A stretch of 64,000 nt of DNA from Paenibacillus sp. YYML68 (GCF_027923405.1 NZ_BQYI01000001.1:552501-616500); one strand, 5' to 3'; counted from the stretch's first letter, positions 49,584-60,297 are shown. Numbers and translations are program-made. The notes: a model not told the origin generated them from the sequence alone.

Positions 49584-50822
49584 ATGTCGAGTCAACAATC
49601 GCGAGCTGACTGGAAAGTGAATCTCATCGTCCTGAGCATGGGACAATTTTTAGTCATGAGCGGCATGACGATGATCATTCCGTTTCTTCCTTTATATCTG
49701 AAGGAAATGGACCCGACGATTGATATTCAAGACACGACCCTATGGGCCAGTTGGATTTTCGCGGCGAGCTACATCACTTCATTCTGCTTTCAGCCGCTAT
49801 GGGGATATGTGTCAGACCGCTATGGACGGAAGCTGATGCTGCTCAGGTCGGGGCTAGGGATGGCGGTAGTTATTACATTAATGGGCTTCTGCACCTCGGC
49901 GTGGCAGCTTCTGGCCTTGCGTCTCCTTAATGGGGCTGTCGCCGGCTTTGCCCCTGTTGCGATCTCCTTGATGTCTGCGAATGCTCCCAAGGAGAAGACA
50001 GGCATGGCTATGGGGGTGCTGCAGTCCGCTAACGTTGCAGGAACCATCCTTGGGCCTATCATCGGAGGTCTATTAGCGGAAATGTTCGGCTTCAGGCCTA
50101 TTTTCTACCTTACAGGTGTGCTGCTGCTGCTCGCGATGATTGTCGCTATGGTTCTCTTAAGGGAAGAGCACCAGCCTTCAGCCTCCAGCAAGCAGAAGCA
50201 AGGTCACGTCTCTTTCGGCGAGTCGGTGCGTGCTGTATTGAAGATCAAGACGCTTCTCGCCTTGTTCATCGTATCCTTCATCATTCAATTCAGTATACTG
50301 GCCACGATGCCCCAGCTTCCCGTGTTCGTCTATGAGCTGTATGGAGAAGCGACAGGACTTGCCCTGATGTCGGGTGTTGTAAGCGCTGCTGCAGGAATCA
50401 CCACGATGCTGCTCGCTCCTGCTCTTGGCAAGTGGGGAGATCGCTTCGGTGCAGAGAAAGTTGTGTACGTATGCTTATTGGGAGCGGCCTTTACGAATTT
50501 GGCGCAAGCGTTGTGTGACAACATCTGGCAGCTCATCCTCATTCGGATGCTGCTCGGTTGCTTTATTGGCGGCTTGCTGCCCCCGGTCTACTCGCTGCTG
50601 CGCGCCTTCACGCTTAGAGGGCTGGAGAGTCAGACGGTCAGCTTGAACCAGAGTGTGCTGAATGCAGGGAGCTTGCTTGGACCGGTAGCAGGCGGCTTGT
50701 GCGCTAATTTAGTGTCGGTGCGGTTTGTGTTCGTACTGTGTGCCGTGCTCTTCTTGATCAACGCTATATGGCTGCGGACATTGAAGCTACATACAGCTCG
50801 CCAAGCGGAGACGTCTATGTAA
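49584..50822 (+). CDS. MFS multidrug-type efflux transporter
   Basis: A 412-residue proton-driven exporter of the DHA1 type with about 12 membrane helices. Motif A is GYVSDRYGRKLMLL between helices 2 and 3, with a degenerate second copy at the half repeat (LGKWGDRFGAEKVV). Motif C-like GVLQSANVAGTILGPIIGG in helix 5 marks antiporters. ATG 49584 is 7 bp after TGGAGG; the ATG one codon earlier is too close. Substrate unknown. It lies between ywhD and pbpG, which are neighbours in B. subtilis, so it may be an insertion into that block. Confidence 0.93.
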   Translation: MSSQQSRADWKVNLIVLSMGQFLVMSGMTMIIPFLPLYLKEMDPTIDIQDTTLWASWIFAASYITSFCFQPLWGYVSDRYGRKLMLLRSGLGMAVVITLMGFCTSAWQLLALRLLNGAVAGFAPVAISLMSANAPKEKTGMAMGVLQSANVAGTILGPIIGGLLAEMFGFRPIFYLTGVLLLLAMIVAMVLLREEHQPSASSKQKQGHVSFGESVRAVLKIKTLLALFIVSFIIQFSILATMPQLPVFVYELYGEATGLALMSGVVSAAAGITTMLLAPALGKWGDRFGAEKVVYVCLLGAAFTNLAQALCDNIWQLILIRMLLGCFIGGLLPPVYSLLRAFTLRGLESQTVSLNQSVLNAGSLLGPVAGGLCANLVSVRFVFVLCAVLFLINAIWLRTLKLHTARQAETSM

Positions 50823-50837
50823 TTTACTAATAATTGG

Positions 50838-50866
50838 TAAAAAAGGAGCAGAACTCGTTCTGCTCC
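50838..50866 (-). terminator. Terminator of pbpG
   Basis: GGAGCAGAAC and GTTCTGCTCC with a two-base loop; on the minus strand followed by six T. It can also stop the MFS transcript. Confidence 0.85.
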
Positions 50867-50936
50867 TGCTCGTTATCTCTGCAAGCCGACTAACGCTCGT
50901 GCTTGCCTCATGAAATGCTTGCACGACTTTCACGCA

Positions 50937-52994
50937 CTAGCTGCTCCACCATCTCTTCAGATCATCCCACCACGATCGCTGCGCGTTGTCCGGATCAGCC
51001 TTCTCCGGCTCGGTCTTGGCTGGCTCCTTGCTGCAATATTCAATCGGCTCTGTTCCTTGAACGAACGCCTCAAGGCGTGACTTCGGACAGCTGTCGTTCG
51101 CGAGCTTCCCGGTCGCCGGATCGATATAGACGTGTGAGACGCCTTCGGGGATCGGGAACATCTTCGGCGGCACTGAAGCGAGCGTGCGCTCGGTGAACTC
51201 GGCGAAGATCGGCGCGGCGAGGTGGGACTCGACGGTGCCGAGCTTGCGGTCCTTGTCGTAGCCGACCCAGACGGCCGTTGACAGCTCTGGCGTGTACCCG
51301 ACCATCCAGGCGTCGGTGTCGGTCGTGCCAGTCTTGCCGGCGACAGGGCGCTTAATGAGACGCGATACCCGACTGCCTGTGCCTCCCTGCTCGAAGACGC
51401 TCTCCATCAGATGCGTCATGACGTACGTATACGTGGGCTCGATGACCGTCTCTGAAGCGGGAGTCGCCTCGTACAGCACCTTGCCCCGTCGATCCTCGAT
51501 TCGGACAATCGCAGTCGGCTCTACACGTACGCCCTGATTGGCGAGCGTGCTGAACGCGGACGCCATCTCGTACGGGCTCACCGGGAACGAGCCGAGCGCG
51601 AGCGATGGCAGCGGCTTCATCGGGCTCGTAATGCCGAAGCGCCGTGCCATCTCGATGACACGCTCTGGGCCAGCCTCCAGTACGGCATGGACGGCGAAGA
51701 TGTTGTCCGACTTCGAGATCGCGGTGCGCAGATCAATGATGTCGAAATATTTATTCCCGTAATTGTTCGGTGTGTAGCTGCCTCTGCCCTCGTCGTAGGT
51801 GAACGTCGTTGGCTCGCTCTTGAACTGCGACACGGGAGTGAATTGCTTCTCCTTCATCGCAGTTAAATACACAATCGGCTTGAAGGAGGAGCCCGGCTGG
51901 CGCGTGCTGGCGAATACGCGATTGTACTGGTTCTGCGCATAGCTGCGACCGCCGACCATCGCCTTGATGTAGCCGGTACGCGGGTCAATGGCGATGAGCG
52001 CCGTCTGCAGCTCCGGATAAGACGCCAGCTGCTTCGTCACGACCTCCTCGGCGATCTTCTGCGCGTTCAGATCGAGCGTCGTGAAGATGCGCAGCCCCAT
52101 CTCTTCATATTCGTTCTCCTCGATGCCGAGCAGCTCTGTCGCTTGACTGCGTACATAATCGCGGAAGTACGGGGCCGTCACCGTCGCCTTCTTATCCTCG
52201 AGAGGAACGATGTTCAGTGGCTCCGCTGCTGCAAGGTCCGCCTCCCGCTTCGTAATGTAGCCGGCCTCGACCATCGTGCCGAGGACGGTCTTTTGCCGAT
52301 CGAGGGCGTTCTGCTTGTCATAGTACGGTGAATAGTAGCGGGGGCCCTTCGGCACGCCCGCCAGCAGCGCGCTCTCGGCAAGCGTCAGGTCCTTCGCATC
52401 CTTGTGGAAGAACAGCTGTGCGGCAGCCTGAATGCCGTAGGTCGAATGGCCGTAATAGATTTGGTTCAAGTACTGCTCCAGAATTTGCTCCTTATTCATC
52501 TGAAGCTCCATCTGTACGGCGTAATACGTTTCCTTCAGCTTCCGAGACCACGTCCGTTCATGGCTCAAGTACAGATTACGCGCGAGCTGCTGCGTGATCG
52601 TACCGGCGCCCTGCACCTTGGACATGCTCTTCAGGTTGACCCAGGCGGCGCGCGCGATGCCTTTCGGATCGAAGCCGTAATGATTATAGAAGCTGCGGTC
52701 CTCGATGGCCAGTGTAGCGGCGATGAGGCTTGGAGCCATTTCGCGAAGCGGCACGTTCTGTGAGTTCTTACCGCCGCCGTACGCCTCGATGAGCTGACTA
52801 TTTACATCATAGAGATCCGACGACATCGTCATTTTGGACACGGGGAGAGCTTGAGAGCGCATGAACAGCACCATAATGATGCCGCAGGCCGCCCCTAATA
52901 TAATGAAGGTGAATGAGAACGAAACGAATGACCTCCAGCGGCTTGTCCGACGCTTCCCGCGCTCCTCGGTGTCTGCGGCTCCTTTTGCGGACAT
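50937..52994 (-). CDS. pbpG: Class A penicillin-binding protein (PbpG/YwhE-like)
   Basis: A 685-residue bifunctional peptidoglycan synthase, anchored by one helix near residues 25-45. Glycosyltransferase domain (about 75-250): AIEDRSFYNHYGFDPKGI, GAGTITQQLARNLYL, EQYLNQIYYG. Transpeptidase domain: active serine in RQPGSSFKPIVYL (about 367), SKSDN and KTGTTDTDAWMVGYT. The C-terminal tail is Lys/Pro/Asp-rich and ends WWSS. In B. subtilis the YwhE/PbpG protein acts in spore peptidoglycan synthesis. ATG 52994 follows AAGGGAGGGG. Divergent from speE. Confidence 0.93.
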   Translation of the reverse strand: MSAKGAADTEERGKRRTSRWRSFVSFSFTFIILGAACGIIMVLFMRSQALPVSKMTMSSDLYDVNSQLIEAYGGGKNSQNVPLREMAPSLIAATLAIEDRSFYNHYGFDPKGIARAAWVNLKSMSKVQGAGTITQQLARNLYLSHERTWSRKLKETYYAVQMELQMNKEQILEQYLNQIYYGHSTYGIQAAAQLFFHKDAKDLTLAESALLAGVPKGPRYYSPYYDKQNALDRQKTVLGTMVEAGYITKREADLAAAEPLNIVPLEDKKATVTAPYFRDYVRSQATELLGIEENEYEEMGLRIFTTLDLNAQKIAEEVVTKQLASYPELQTALIAIDPRTGYIKAMVGGRSYAQNQYNRVFASTRQPGSSFKPIVYLTAMKEKQFTPVSQFKSEPTTFTYDEGRGSYTPNNYGNKYFDIIDLRTAISKSDNIFAVHAVLEAGPERVIEMARRFGITSPMKPLPSLALGSFPVSPYEMASAFSTLANQGVRVEPTAIVRIEDRRGKVLYEATPASETVIEPTYTYVMTHLMESVFEQGGTGSRVSRLIKRPVAGKTGTTDTDAWMVGYTPELSTAVWVGYDKDRKLGTVESHLAAPIFAEFTERTLASVPPKMFPIPEGVSHVYIDPATGKLANDSCPKSRLEAFVQGTEPIEYCSKEPAKTEPEKADPDNAQRSWWDDLKRWWSS

Positions 52995-53124
52995 AGCAAC
53001 CCCTCCCTTGCGTCACGATTTGCTGGCAGCGTATGTACGCCTTCAGCACCTATTATTCAGTATGGAAAAACATAGATGGCTGTATTCATTGCAAGTGGCT
53101 GATGGACGTAATATTTTTATCTAT

Positions 53125-53152
53125 TTGCATTTTTAGACAAATTCACTATAAT
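53125..53152 (+). promoter_or_regulatory. speE promoter
   Basis: TTGCAT (53125-53130), 16-bp spacer, perfect TATAAT (53147-53152), 54 bp before the speE ATG. Confidence 0.6.
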
Positions 53153-53205
53153 ACAATTGACTAATAACGCAGCGGTTTGACGATGAGAAAGGTGGACGGG
53201 CACTT

Positions 53206-54033
53206 ATGGAATTATGGTATACGGAGAAGCAGACAGACAATTTTGGAATTACAGCTAAGATTCGCGAGACGCTGGTGACGGAGAAGACAGACTTTCAAGA
53301 GCTTGCGATGATCGATACGGTAGAGTGGGGCAAGATGCTTGTCCTCGATGGTATGGTGATGACGACGGTGAAGGATGAGTTCGTGTACCACGAGATGGTG
53401 GCGCACCCGGCGCTGCACACGCATCCGAATCCGAAGCATGTGCTCGTTGTCGGCGGCGGCGACGGTGGCGTTATTCGCGAGGTGCTGAAGCATCCTGAGG
53501 TAGAGAAGGCCGTGCTCGTTGAGATCGATGGCAAAGTAATTGAGTACTCGAAGCAATATTTGCCTTCGATTGCGGGCGAGCTGGACAACCCGCGCGTTGA
53601 AGTGATCGTGAACGACGGCTACATGCACATTCATGATCATAAGAACACGTACGATGTCATTATGGTAGACTCGACCGAGCCTGTAGGGCCGGCGGTCAAT
53701 CTGTTCACGCAAGGCTTCTACAAGGGCATCTACGATGCTCTGAAGGAAGACGGGATCTTCGTGGCGCAGACGGACAACCCTTGGTTCAAGGCGGAGCTCA
53801 TTCAGACGGTGAACCGTGACGTGAAGGAGATCTTCCCGATCGTGCGCGTCTATACGGCGAACATCCCGACGTACCCAAGCGGTCTGTGGACATTCACAAT
53901 GGGCAGCAAGAAACATGACCCGCTGGCGGTGGACGAGACTGCGATTCCGGAGCTTGAGACGAAGTACTACACGCCTCGTCTGCATAAGGCTGCCTTCGCG
54001 CTGCCGAAGTTTGTCGAGGATTTGACGAAGTAA
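53206..54033 (+). CDS. speE: Spermidine synthase
   Basis: A 275-residue aminopropyltransferase making spermidine from putrescine and decarboxylated S-adenosylmethionine. Motifs: [20 protein letters not shown], the nucleotide loop [33 protein letters not shown], and [15 protein letters not shown] with the catalytic Asp. C-terminus [15 protein letters not shown]. Length and start agree with B. subtilis SpeE. No speB follows; a terminator ends the unit at once, so this is speE alone. Confidence 0.96.
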   Translation: MELWYTEKQTDNFGITAKIRETLVTEKTDFQELAMIDTVEWGKMLVLDGMVMTTVKDEFVYHEMVAHPALHTHPNPKHVLVVGGGDGGVIREVLKHPEVEKAVLVEIDGKVIEYSKQYLPSIAGELDNPRVEVIVNDGYMHIHDHKNTYDVIMVDSTEPVGPAVNLFTQGFYKGIYDALKEDGIFVAQTDNPWFKAELIQTVNRDVKEIFPIVRVYTANIPTYPSGLWTFTMGSKKHDPLAVDETAIPELETKYYTPRLHKAAFALPKFVEDLTK

Positions 54034-54064
54034 GAGACGGACTGCGGGAGCTCCTGCAGCTGAC

Positions 54065-54115
54065 AAGACCGCTCCCTTCGCCTGCTTGCTGCAGGCTGAA
54101 GCGGGCGGTCTTTTT
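54065..54115 (+). terminator. Terminator after speE
   Basis: AAGACCGC...CCTGC and GCAGG...GCGGTCTT arms form a long stem, followed by a T run. Confidence 0.88.
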
Positions 54116-54154
54116 GTACATATAGCTTCTATCGGAGCAGGAAGGAGGTTGTTC

Positions 54155-54601
54155 ATGGTGGAGGAGCATTCAGAAGCGGCGGGAAGAGTACCGGTCCGCA
54201 TACAGCTCGAAAGTGTGGCAGCGGGCGAGCGAACGGTGCTGGAGCTGCGAGGGGAGCTGTCGACGCGCGGCGCCGCCTGCTACGTGCGGTATCAGGAGCC
54301 GGCCAGTGCGGGGATGGGCAGCACGACGACCACGATTCGCTGGCAAGCCGGTGAGGTGAGGGTCATCCGCTTCGGTGAGGTACGCTTCGAGCAAGTGTTC
54401 GTGCAAGGAAAGGAGCACACAGGGTATATGGTGACGCCGCATGGACGGATGGAGCTAGTGACGCGTACTCGGGAGGTCCAGGTTGAGTCTAGCTCCAGCC
54501 CGGCGTTGACGTATGCTGTCCATTGGTCCTACTCCCTGACGGTCATGGGGGAGGACGCGGGTCTCTATAGCTTGACATTGACGGTCTCGCCCGCAGCTTA
54601 G
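54155..54601 (+). CDS. DUF1934 / YwiB family beta-barrel protein
   Basis: A 148-residue protein that matches the YwiB/DUF1934 family by position and pattern: VRIQLESVAAGERTVLELRG, the GSTTTTIRWQAGEVRVIRFG centre, HTGYMVTPHGRMEL, and an ending SYSLTVMGEDAGLYSLTLTV. This is a small calycin-like barrel of unknown function. An excellent GGAAGGAGG site lies 7 bp before ATG 54155. In most relatives argS follows directly; here a subtilase on the opposite strand follows instead. Confidence 0.82.
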   Translation: MVEEHSEAAGRVPVRIQLESVAAGERTVLELRGELSTRGAACYVRYQEPASAGMGSTTTTIRWQAGEVRVIRFGEVRFEQVFVQGKEHTGYMVTPHGRMELVTRTREVQVESSSSPALTYAVHWSYSLTVMGEDAGLYSLTLTVSPAA

Positions 54602-54616
54602 TCGTGTAGCATGAGC

Positions 54617-55801
54617 TTACTTGCTCGACCTCCGCAGGAGCCCCTTAATCGTACGGTAGGCGTGCAGCTCACGAATGCTCTTCTTCCTACCCGGTCGCGG
54701 GATGAGCCGGGCATGCTTGCGCAGCAGCGACCGGATACGGCCGGGCCGCAGCGCAGGCTTGAGCGCCAGCATGAGGGCAACGACGCCGCTGACATGGGAC
54801 GTCGCCATCGAGGTGCCGCTCAGCTCATGGTATTTGCCGTTCAGCCACGTCGAATAGACGCGCTCGCCCGGCGCATAGATGTCGATCTGCTTCCCGTCAT
54901 TGCTGAAGACGGCGATGCGTCCCTGCCGGTTCGTCGCGCCGACGGCGATCACCTGCGGCAGGCGGGCCGGATAATCGACCTCGGCGCGCTTGCCCTCATT
55001 GCCCGAGGAGGCGACGATGATGACGCCCCGCTCGTAGGCGTTAAGCACGGCAGACTCCAGCGCCTTGCTGTATGTCTTCATGCCGAAGCTCATGTTAATA
55101 ATGTCCATGCCGTTCGCGACGCACCAGTCGATGCCCTTGACGATGTCCGATACGTAGGCACCGCCCTGATTGTCGAACGCTTTCACCGGATAAATAGCTG
55201 CAAGCGGGGCGACACCGATCAAGCCTCGATGGCGTGCCGTGGCGCTGATCGTACCGGCGATATGGGTGCCGTGACCGTTGTCGTCATAGGGGAGCTTATG
55301 CGGCTCTAGTAAATTAACGCCCCGCGACAGACAGTGCCGCAGGTCGGGATGGTTGTAATCCGCGCCGGTGTCGATGACGCCAATCCGGATGCGGGCCCCC
55401 TTGGTTCTGGGCCAGACGCGTGGTGCGCCAATATGACGGATGCCCCAGGGGATCACCGGCACTGACGCAGCGCTGCTGCCTTCGATCGTTCGCAGCTGCA
55501 GGCGAGGCTGGGCGACCCGGAGCTGAATGCGGATACGGGGGTCGGTCTCCACCGATCGGACGCAAGCTGCTGCGGTTAAGGTTTTCGATGCTGTCGTGCG
55601 CAGCGGACATGAGAAGGCTTGGATGAGAGGTAGCGGCAGTACCTGGGTCAGCTTCGGCACAGCAGTAGTCTTGCGTCGCAGCAGTCGTTCGAATTCGCTA
55701 TATTGCCGCTTGCTCGCCAGTCGAATGATATGACGAGGCTCCGAGCCGTCCGACTGCTCCAGCGCTTGCTGCAGCCATTGTAGTAAGGCTGACGGATTCA
55801 A
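54617..55801 (-). CDS. Subtilisin-like serine protease without signal peptide
   Basis: A 394-residue S8 peptidase. Catalytic triad: Asp in IGVIDTGADYNHPDL, His in DDNGHGTHIAGTISA, Ser in LSGTSMATSHVSGVVALM, with oxyanion Asn in VASSGNEGKRAEVDYPA. About 125 residues precede the domain. They include IIRLASKRQYSEFERLLRR and could act as an inhibitory pro-region. The N-terminus has no signal sequence or membrane helix, so it may stay in the cytosol or leave by another path. TTG at 55801 lies 9 bp after GGAGGAGG. Convergent with the DUF1934 gene, 16 bp apart. Confidence 0.9.
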   Translation of the reverse strand: MNPSALLQWLQQALEQSDGSEPRHIIRLASKRQYSEFERLLRRKTTAVPKLTQVLPLPLIQAFSCPLRTTASKTLTAAACVRSVETDPRIRIQLRVAQPRLQLRTIEGSSAASVPVIPWGIRHIGAPRVWPRTKGARIRIGVIDTGADYNHPDLRHCLSRGVNLLEPHKLPYDDNGHGTHIAGTISATARHRGLIGVAPLAAIYPVKAFDNQGGAYVSDIVKGIDWCVANGMDIINMSFGMKTYSKALESAVLNAYERGVIIVASSGNEGKRAEVDYPARLPQVIAVGATNRQGRIAVFSNDGKQIDIYAPGERVYSTWLNGKYHELSGTSMATSHVSGVVALMLALKPALRPGRIRSLLRKHARLIPRPGRKKSIRELHAYRTIKGLLRRSSK

Positions 55802-56208
55802 TGTGCGATTCCTCCTCCCCGAATCGACAATGCATTGCTCGGCAGGGCGAAGCCGCTCGCCTGCTCTTCAAGAGGCATTTCGTTTATGTATCGTATGTAG
55901 GGTGATGTCCTTGCGTATAAACGGATGGCCTTGTTCGCAATAAATGGGTGCTGTGCCGTGTCAATACAGGCTCGGGAACATACGATAAAGCAGGAGGTGC
56001 AAACCATCTCCGAGCATAGCTATAAGGGTAAGGTGCGGCCGTTTCGGATCGTCTCCGGGCACACGTCCTTACGGGTACAGTCGGGACGAGGGATCCCGCT
56101 TTTCGGCATCGCTTCAGGTAGCGGAGCGCCGAGGGCGAGATCCTTTGTTTCGTTGCGCATGATGGGGCGGGGGATAGTTGCATTTTTACATAAAATAAGG
56201 TTTACTTA
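55802..56208. other. Gene-free stretch before rpoE
   Basis: About 400 bp. Open frames here have poor codon use and no ribosome site. I see nothing I can name apart from a weak CGGGA/TCCCG hairpin near 56083-56100. Confidence 0.5.
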
Positions 56209-56237
56209 TTGGTGATAAGTGTAACATGCAGTATAAT
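56209..56237 (+). promoter_or_regulatory. rpoE promoter
   Basis: TTGGTG (56209-56214), 17-bp spacer, TATAAT (56232-56237), about 50 bp before the rpoE start. Confidence 0.6.
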
Positions 56238-56290
56238 GCAGCTGTGCTGCACTTGAACGTTCGATCATGTTGGAAGGGATGTGCCCAGGA

Positions 56291-56863
56291 ATGTGTGCTC
56301 AGAACCTGCTTAAGATAAGCAACGAGCAAGCGAAGGAAATGCCGATGGTCGACCTGGCCTTCGAGCTGTTGAAGGCGGCCAATACACCTTATTATTACCG
56401 TGACCTGATGGCGGAGATTGCGAAGATTAAAGGCTTGTCCGAGGACGAAGTCATGCAAGTGATTGCTCAACTATATACGGAGATTAATATCGACGGGCGC
56501 TTCGCCTGCGTTGGCAAAAATCTATGGGGCCTCAAGCGCTGGTACCCTGTCGAGAAGTCTGAGGATGCGGTAGGCAGCGGCAAGCGTCCGCGCATTATCA
56601 ACGACGAGGACGACGATCTCGACGATGAGGAGCTGTTCGCTGAAGAGGAGGACACCTTCGTCGAAGAGGAGGAATACGATTCCTTCGATACGCCGCGCGA
56701 AGATGATGAATTCGAGGCGGAAGAGGAGATCGAGGAGGAGTCTGAGTTCTTCGAGGAAGAGGAAGAAGCCGAGGAAGAGCTTGAGGGCGAATCGCTCGAG
56801 GATGACGAAGAAGCCGAAGACTTGGGCGAAGAGGACGGAGACGATTTGGACGACCAGAAGTAG
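56291..56863 (+). CDS. rpoE: RNA polymerase delta subunit
   Basis: A 190-residue subunit of Firmicutes RNA polymerase, which speeds recycling and weakens non-specific binding. N-terminal globular HARE-type domain, residues 1-90: PMVDLAFELLKAANTPYYYR, DLMAEIAKIKGLSEDEVMQV, INIDGRFACVGKNLWGLKRW. The rest is an acidic Asp/Glu tail, as expected. I chose ATG 56291, 12 bp after GGAAGGG. In-frame ATGs at 56279 and 56267 are possible but have no usable site. Confidence 0.93.
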   Translation: MCAQNLLKISNEQAKEMPMVDLAFELLKAANTPYYYRDLMAEIAKIKGLSEDEVMQVIAQLYTEINIDGRFACVGKNLWGLKRWYPVEKSEDAVGSGKRPRIINDEDDDLDDEELFAEEEDTFVEEEEYDSFDTPREDDEFEAEEEIEEESEFFEEEEEAEEELEGESLEDDEEAEDLGEEDGDDLDDQK

Positions 56864-56885
56864 TCCTGCGTACCCGCGTATGATC

Positions 56886-56914
56886 TTGACAGCACGTACG
56901 GTTCGGAGTAAACT
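56886..56914 (+). promoter_or_regulatory. pyrG promoter with GGGC start
   Basis: Perfect TTGACA (56886-56891), 17-bp spacer, TAAACT (56909-56914). Seven bases later the sequence reads GGGCTTTAG from 56922, the start pattern needed for G-slippage control. Confidence 0.8.
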
Positions 56915-56921
56915 ATCTTTT

Positions 56922-57009
56922 GGGCTTTAGACGGAACCTAGTACGGATTAGGATCGAAATTCAGGTCTTTTCATGGAAAAGTGCCCCGCCGATGCGGGGG
57001 GCTTTTTCT
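56922..57009 (+). promoter_or_regulatory. pyrG leader with CTP-dependent attenuator
   Basis: The transcript should begin GGGC. A terminator hairpin (GCCCCGC / GCGGGGGGC, 56983-57002, then a long T run) stands 64 bp before pyrG, preceded by pyrimidine-rich TCTTTTC. In B. subtilis, low CTP makes polymerase add extra G residues at the GGGC start, and the poly-G pairs with the C/U-rich terminator side to allow read-through. All parts are present here. Confidence 0.8.
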
Positions 57010-57042
57010 TTTTTTTTAAAACGGTTAACGGAATCGATATAG

Positions 57043-58674
<1,632 letters not shown>

Positions 58675-58741
58675 GCGCCTGTATCAGTTTCGTTTCAAGC
58701 TTCTAAGCAGGTCAGAAAACCTTGCTTGATTTGTTAAACTT

Positions 58742-58748
58742 TTCAACA
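58742..58748 (-). promoter_or_regulatory. Possible Spo0A box before spo0F
   Basis: TTCAACA differs by one base from the inverse 0A box TTCGACA. It lies 16 bp upstream of the sigma-H-like promoter. Confidence 0.35.
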
Positions 58749-58763
58749 TTTTTCGTTTTGGTG

Positions 58764-58792
58764 GCAGGAATCCTGTATGCCGTAGCGAATAT
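58764..58792 (+). promoter_or_regulatory. Sigma-H-type promoter of spo0F
   Basis: GCAGGAATC (58764-58772) and AGCGAATAT (58784-58792), 11 bp apart, fit the sigma-H consensus RnAGGAwww and RnnGAATww except for the final C of the -35 box. In B. subtilis spo0F is also read from a sigma-H promoter. Confidence 0.7.
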
Positions 58793-58872
58793 TAGAGAGC
58801 AAGTACAAATCAGGGATCGGGTTTTCTAACCTTTCTTAAGTCTTTTTTTAGAAACGGAATGGAGGGTACCGC

Positions 58873-59265
58873 ATGAAGAAGAAGCTGCTCATCGTAGATG
58901 ATCAGAATGGCATCCGCATCCTGTTGATGGAAGTGTTCAGCAGTGAGGGATATGAGACGTATCAGGCTTCCAATGGTAAACTTGCACTTGAGATTGTACG
59001 TAATGTGACACCTGATTTGGTTCTGCTCGACATGAAGATTCCGGGTATGGACGGTCTTGATATTTTGAAGCATATCAAGAGCATCAATCCTGCGATTAAG
59101 GTAATCATGATGACGGCCTACGGTGAGCTCGACATGATCAAGGAAGCGACAGACCTTGGTGCGATCATGCATTTCACGAAGCCCTTTGACATTGATGAAT
59201 TGCGACAGGCGGTTAACCACCAGCTTCGCTCGACCGGCAATAGCTCGTATGCAGTGGGATCCTGA
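58873..59265 (+). CDS. spo0F: Sporulation phosphorelay response regulator Spo0F
   Basis: A single-domain 130-residue receiver that passes phosphate from sensor kinases to Spo0B and so to Spo0A. Acid pocket [14 protein letters not shown], phospho-acceptor Asp in [13 protein letters not shown], Thr in [13 protein letters not shown], Lys in [12 protein letters not shown]. These match B. subtilis Spo0F closely, including NGIRILL and [10 protein letters not shown], contact surfaces for the kinases and Spo0B. The tail is a few residues longer. ATG follows GGAGGG. Evidence that the organism sporulates. Confidence 0.97.
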   Translation: MKKKLLIVDDQNGIRILLMEVFSSEGYETYQASNGKLALEIVRNVTPDLVLLDMKIPGMDGLDILKHIKSINPAIKVIMMTAYGELDMIKEATDLGAIMHFTKPFDIDELRQAVNHQLRSTGNSSYAVGS

Positions 59266-59327
59266 TAAAGGGTCTCTTTTTTCTGAAAAAGTTGCAGTTT
59301 AACCGTTTCACTCAAGGGTATTGCTGT

Positions 59328-59356
59328 TTAACGTTTCAGACTTTGTATGATATAAT
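59328..59356 (+). promoter_or_regulatory. fbaA promoter
   Basis: TTAACG (59328-59333), 17-bp spacer, TATAAT (59351-59356), 69 bp before the fbaA start. Confidence 0.65.
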
Positions 59357-59425
59357 AGCGCAGTATGACGGAAGGACGACCGCTGTTCTTCGGCACGGTA
59401 TACATATTAAGGAGGAGAGAATAGA

Positions 59426-60280
59426 ATGCCATTAGTTTCAATGAACGAGTTTTTGCCGCAGGCTAAGGCTAACAAGTATGCGGTTGGGCAATTTAACATG
59501 AACAACCTTGAGTTCGCACAAGCCATTACTGAGGCAGCTCAAGAGCTGAATTCCCCGTTCATCTTCGGCGTATCTGAGGGTGCATTGAAGTACATGGGAA
59601 TCGAGTTCACCGTTGCGATTGCAGAAGCAGCAGCGAAGAAGTCCGGACTTCCGATCGCGCTTCACTTGGATCATGGCAGCAGCTTTGAAGTCGCGATGAA
59701 GTGTATCCGCGCGGGCTTCAGCTCCGTTATGTTCGACGGCTCCCACTATTCCTTCGAGGAGAACGTTCGCTTGACGAAGGAAGTCGTGAAGGCGGCTCAT
59801 GCGATGGGCGTGTCCGTAGAGGGCGAGCTCGGAACAATTGGTGGCGTTGAGGATGATATCTCTGTGGATGAGTCCGATGCGAACCTGGCGAAGCCGGAAG
59901 AAGCGATCCGCTTCTACGAAGAGACGGGTGTTGACTGTGTGGCGATCGCGGTAGGTACGGCGCACGGCATGTATGCAGGTGAGCCGAACATCCGCTTCGA
60001 TATCATTGAGCAGGTAGCAAGCGCTATTCCGGTTCCGGTTGTATTACACGGCGGCTCCGGTGTACCGGATGAGATGATCAAGAGGTCGATTGCTGCTGGC
60101 GTAGGTAAGATTAACGTGAACACTGAGAATCAGGTCGCTTGCACGCAGACGATTCGCGACGTCTTGAACCAAGATGCGAAAGTATACGATCCTCGTAAAT
60201 ACCTCACACCTGCCCGCAAAGCAATGGTTGAAGTTGTGAAGTCCAAAATTGTTTTGTTCGGCAGCAGCAACCAAGCTTAA
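59426..60280 (+). CDS. fbaA: Class II fructose-bisphosphate aldolase
   Basis: A 284-residue zinc aldolase of glycolysis and gluconeogenesis. Zinc and active-site motifs: ALHLDHGSSFEVAMKCIRAG (first Asp-His), MFDGSHYSFEENVRLTKEVV, GVSVEGELGTIGGVEDD, AIAVGTAHGMYAGEPNI, and VVLHGGSGVPDEMIKR with KINVNTE. Full length as in B. subtilis FbaA. AAGGAGGAG precedes ATG. No transaldolase-like gene (fsa/ywjH) lies before murA, unlike in B. subtilis. Confidence 0.97.
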   Translation: MPLVSMNEFLPQAKANKYAVGQFNMNNLEFAQAITEAAQELNSPFIFGVSEGALKYMGIEFTVAIAEAAAKKSGLPIALHLDHGSSFEVAMKCIRAGFSSVMFDGSHYSFEENVRLTKEVVKAAHAMGVSVEGELGTIGGVEDDISVDESDANLAKPEEAIRFYEETGVDCVAIAVGTAHGMYAGEPNIRFDIIEQVASAIPVPVVLHGGSGVPDEMIKRSIAAGVGKINVNTENQVACTQTIRDVLNQDAKVYDPRKYLTPARKAMVEVVKSKIVLFGSSNQA

Positions 60281-60297
60281 TCATTTGTTGACATACG

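Noticed and set aside
55925-56215. A 96-codon plus-strand frame before rpoE
   Set aside because: Basic, irregular composition, no ribosome site, and it runs through the rpoE promoter region.
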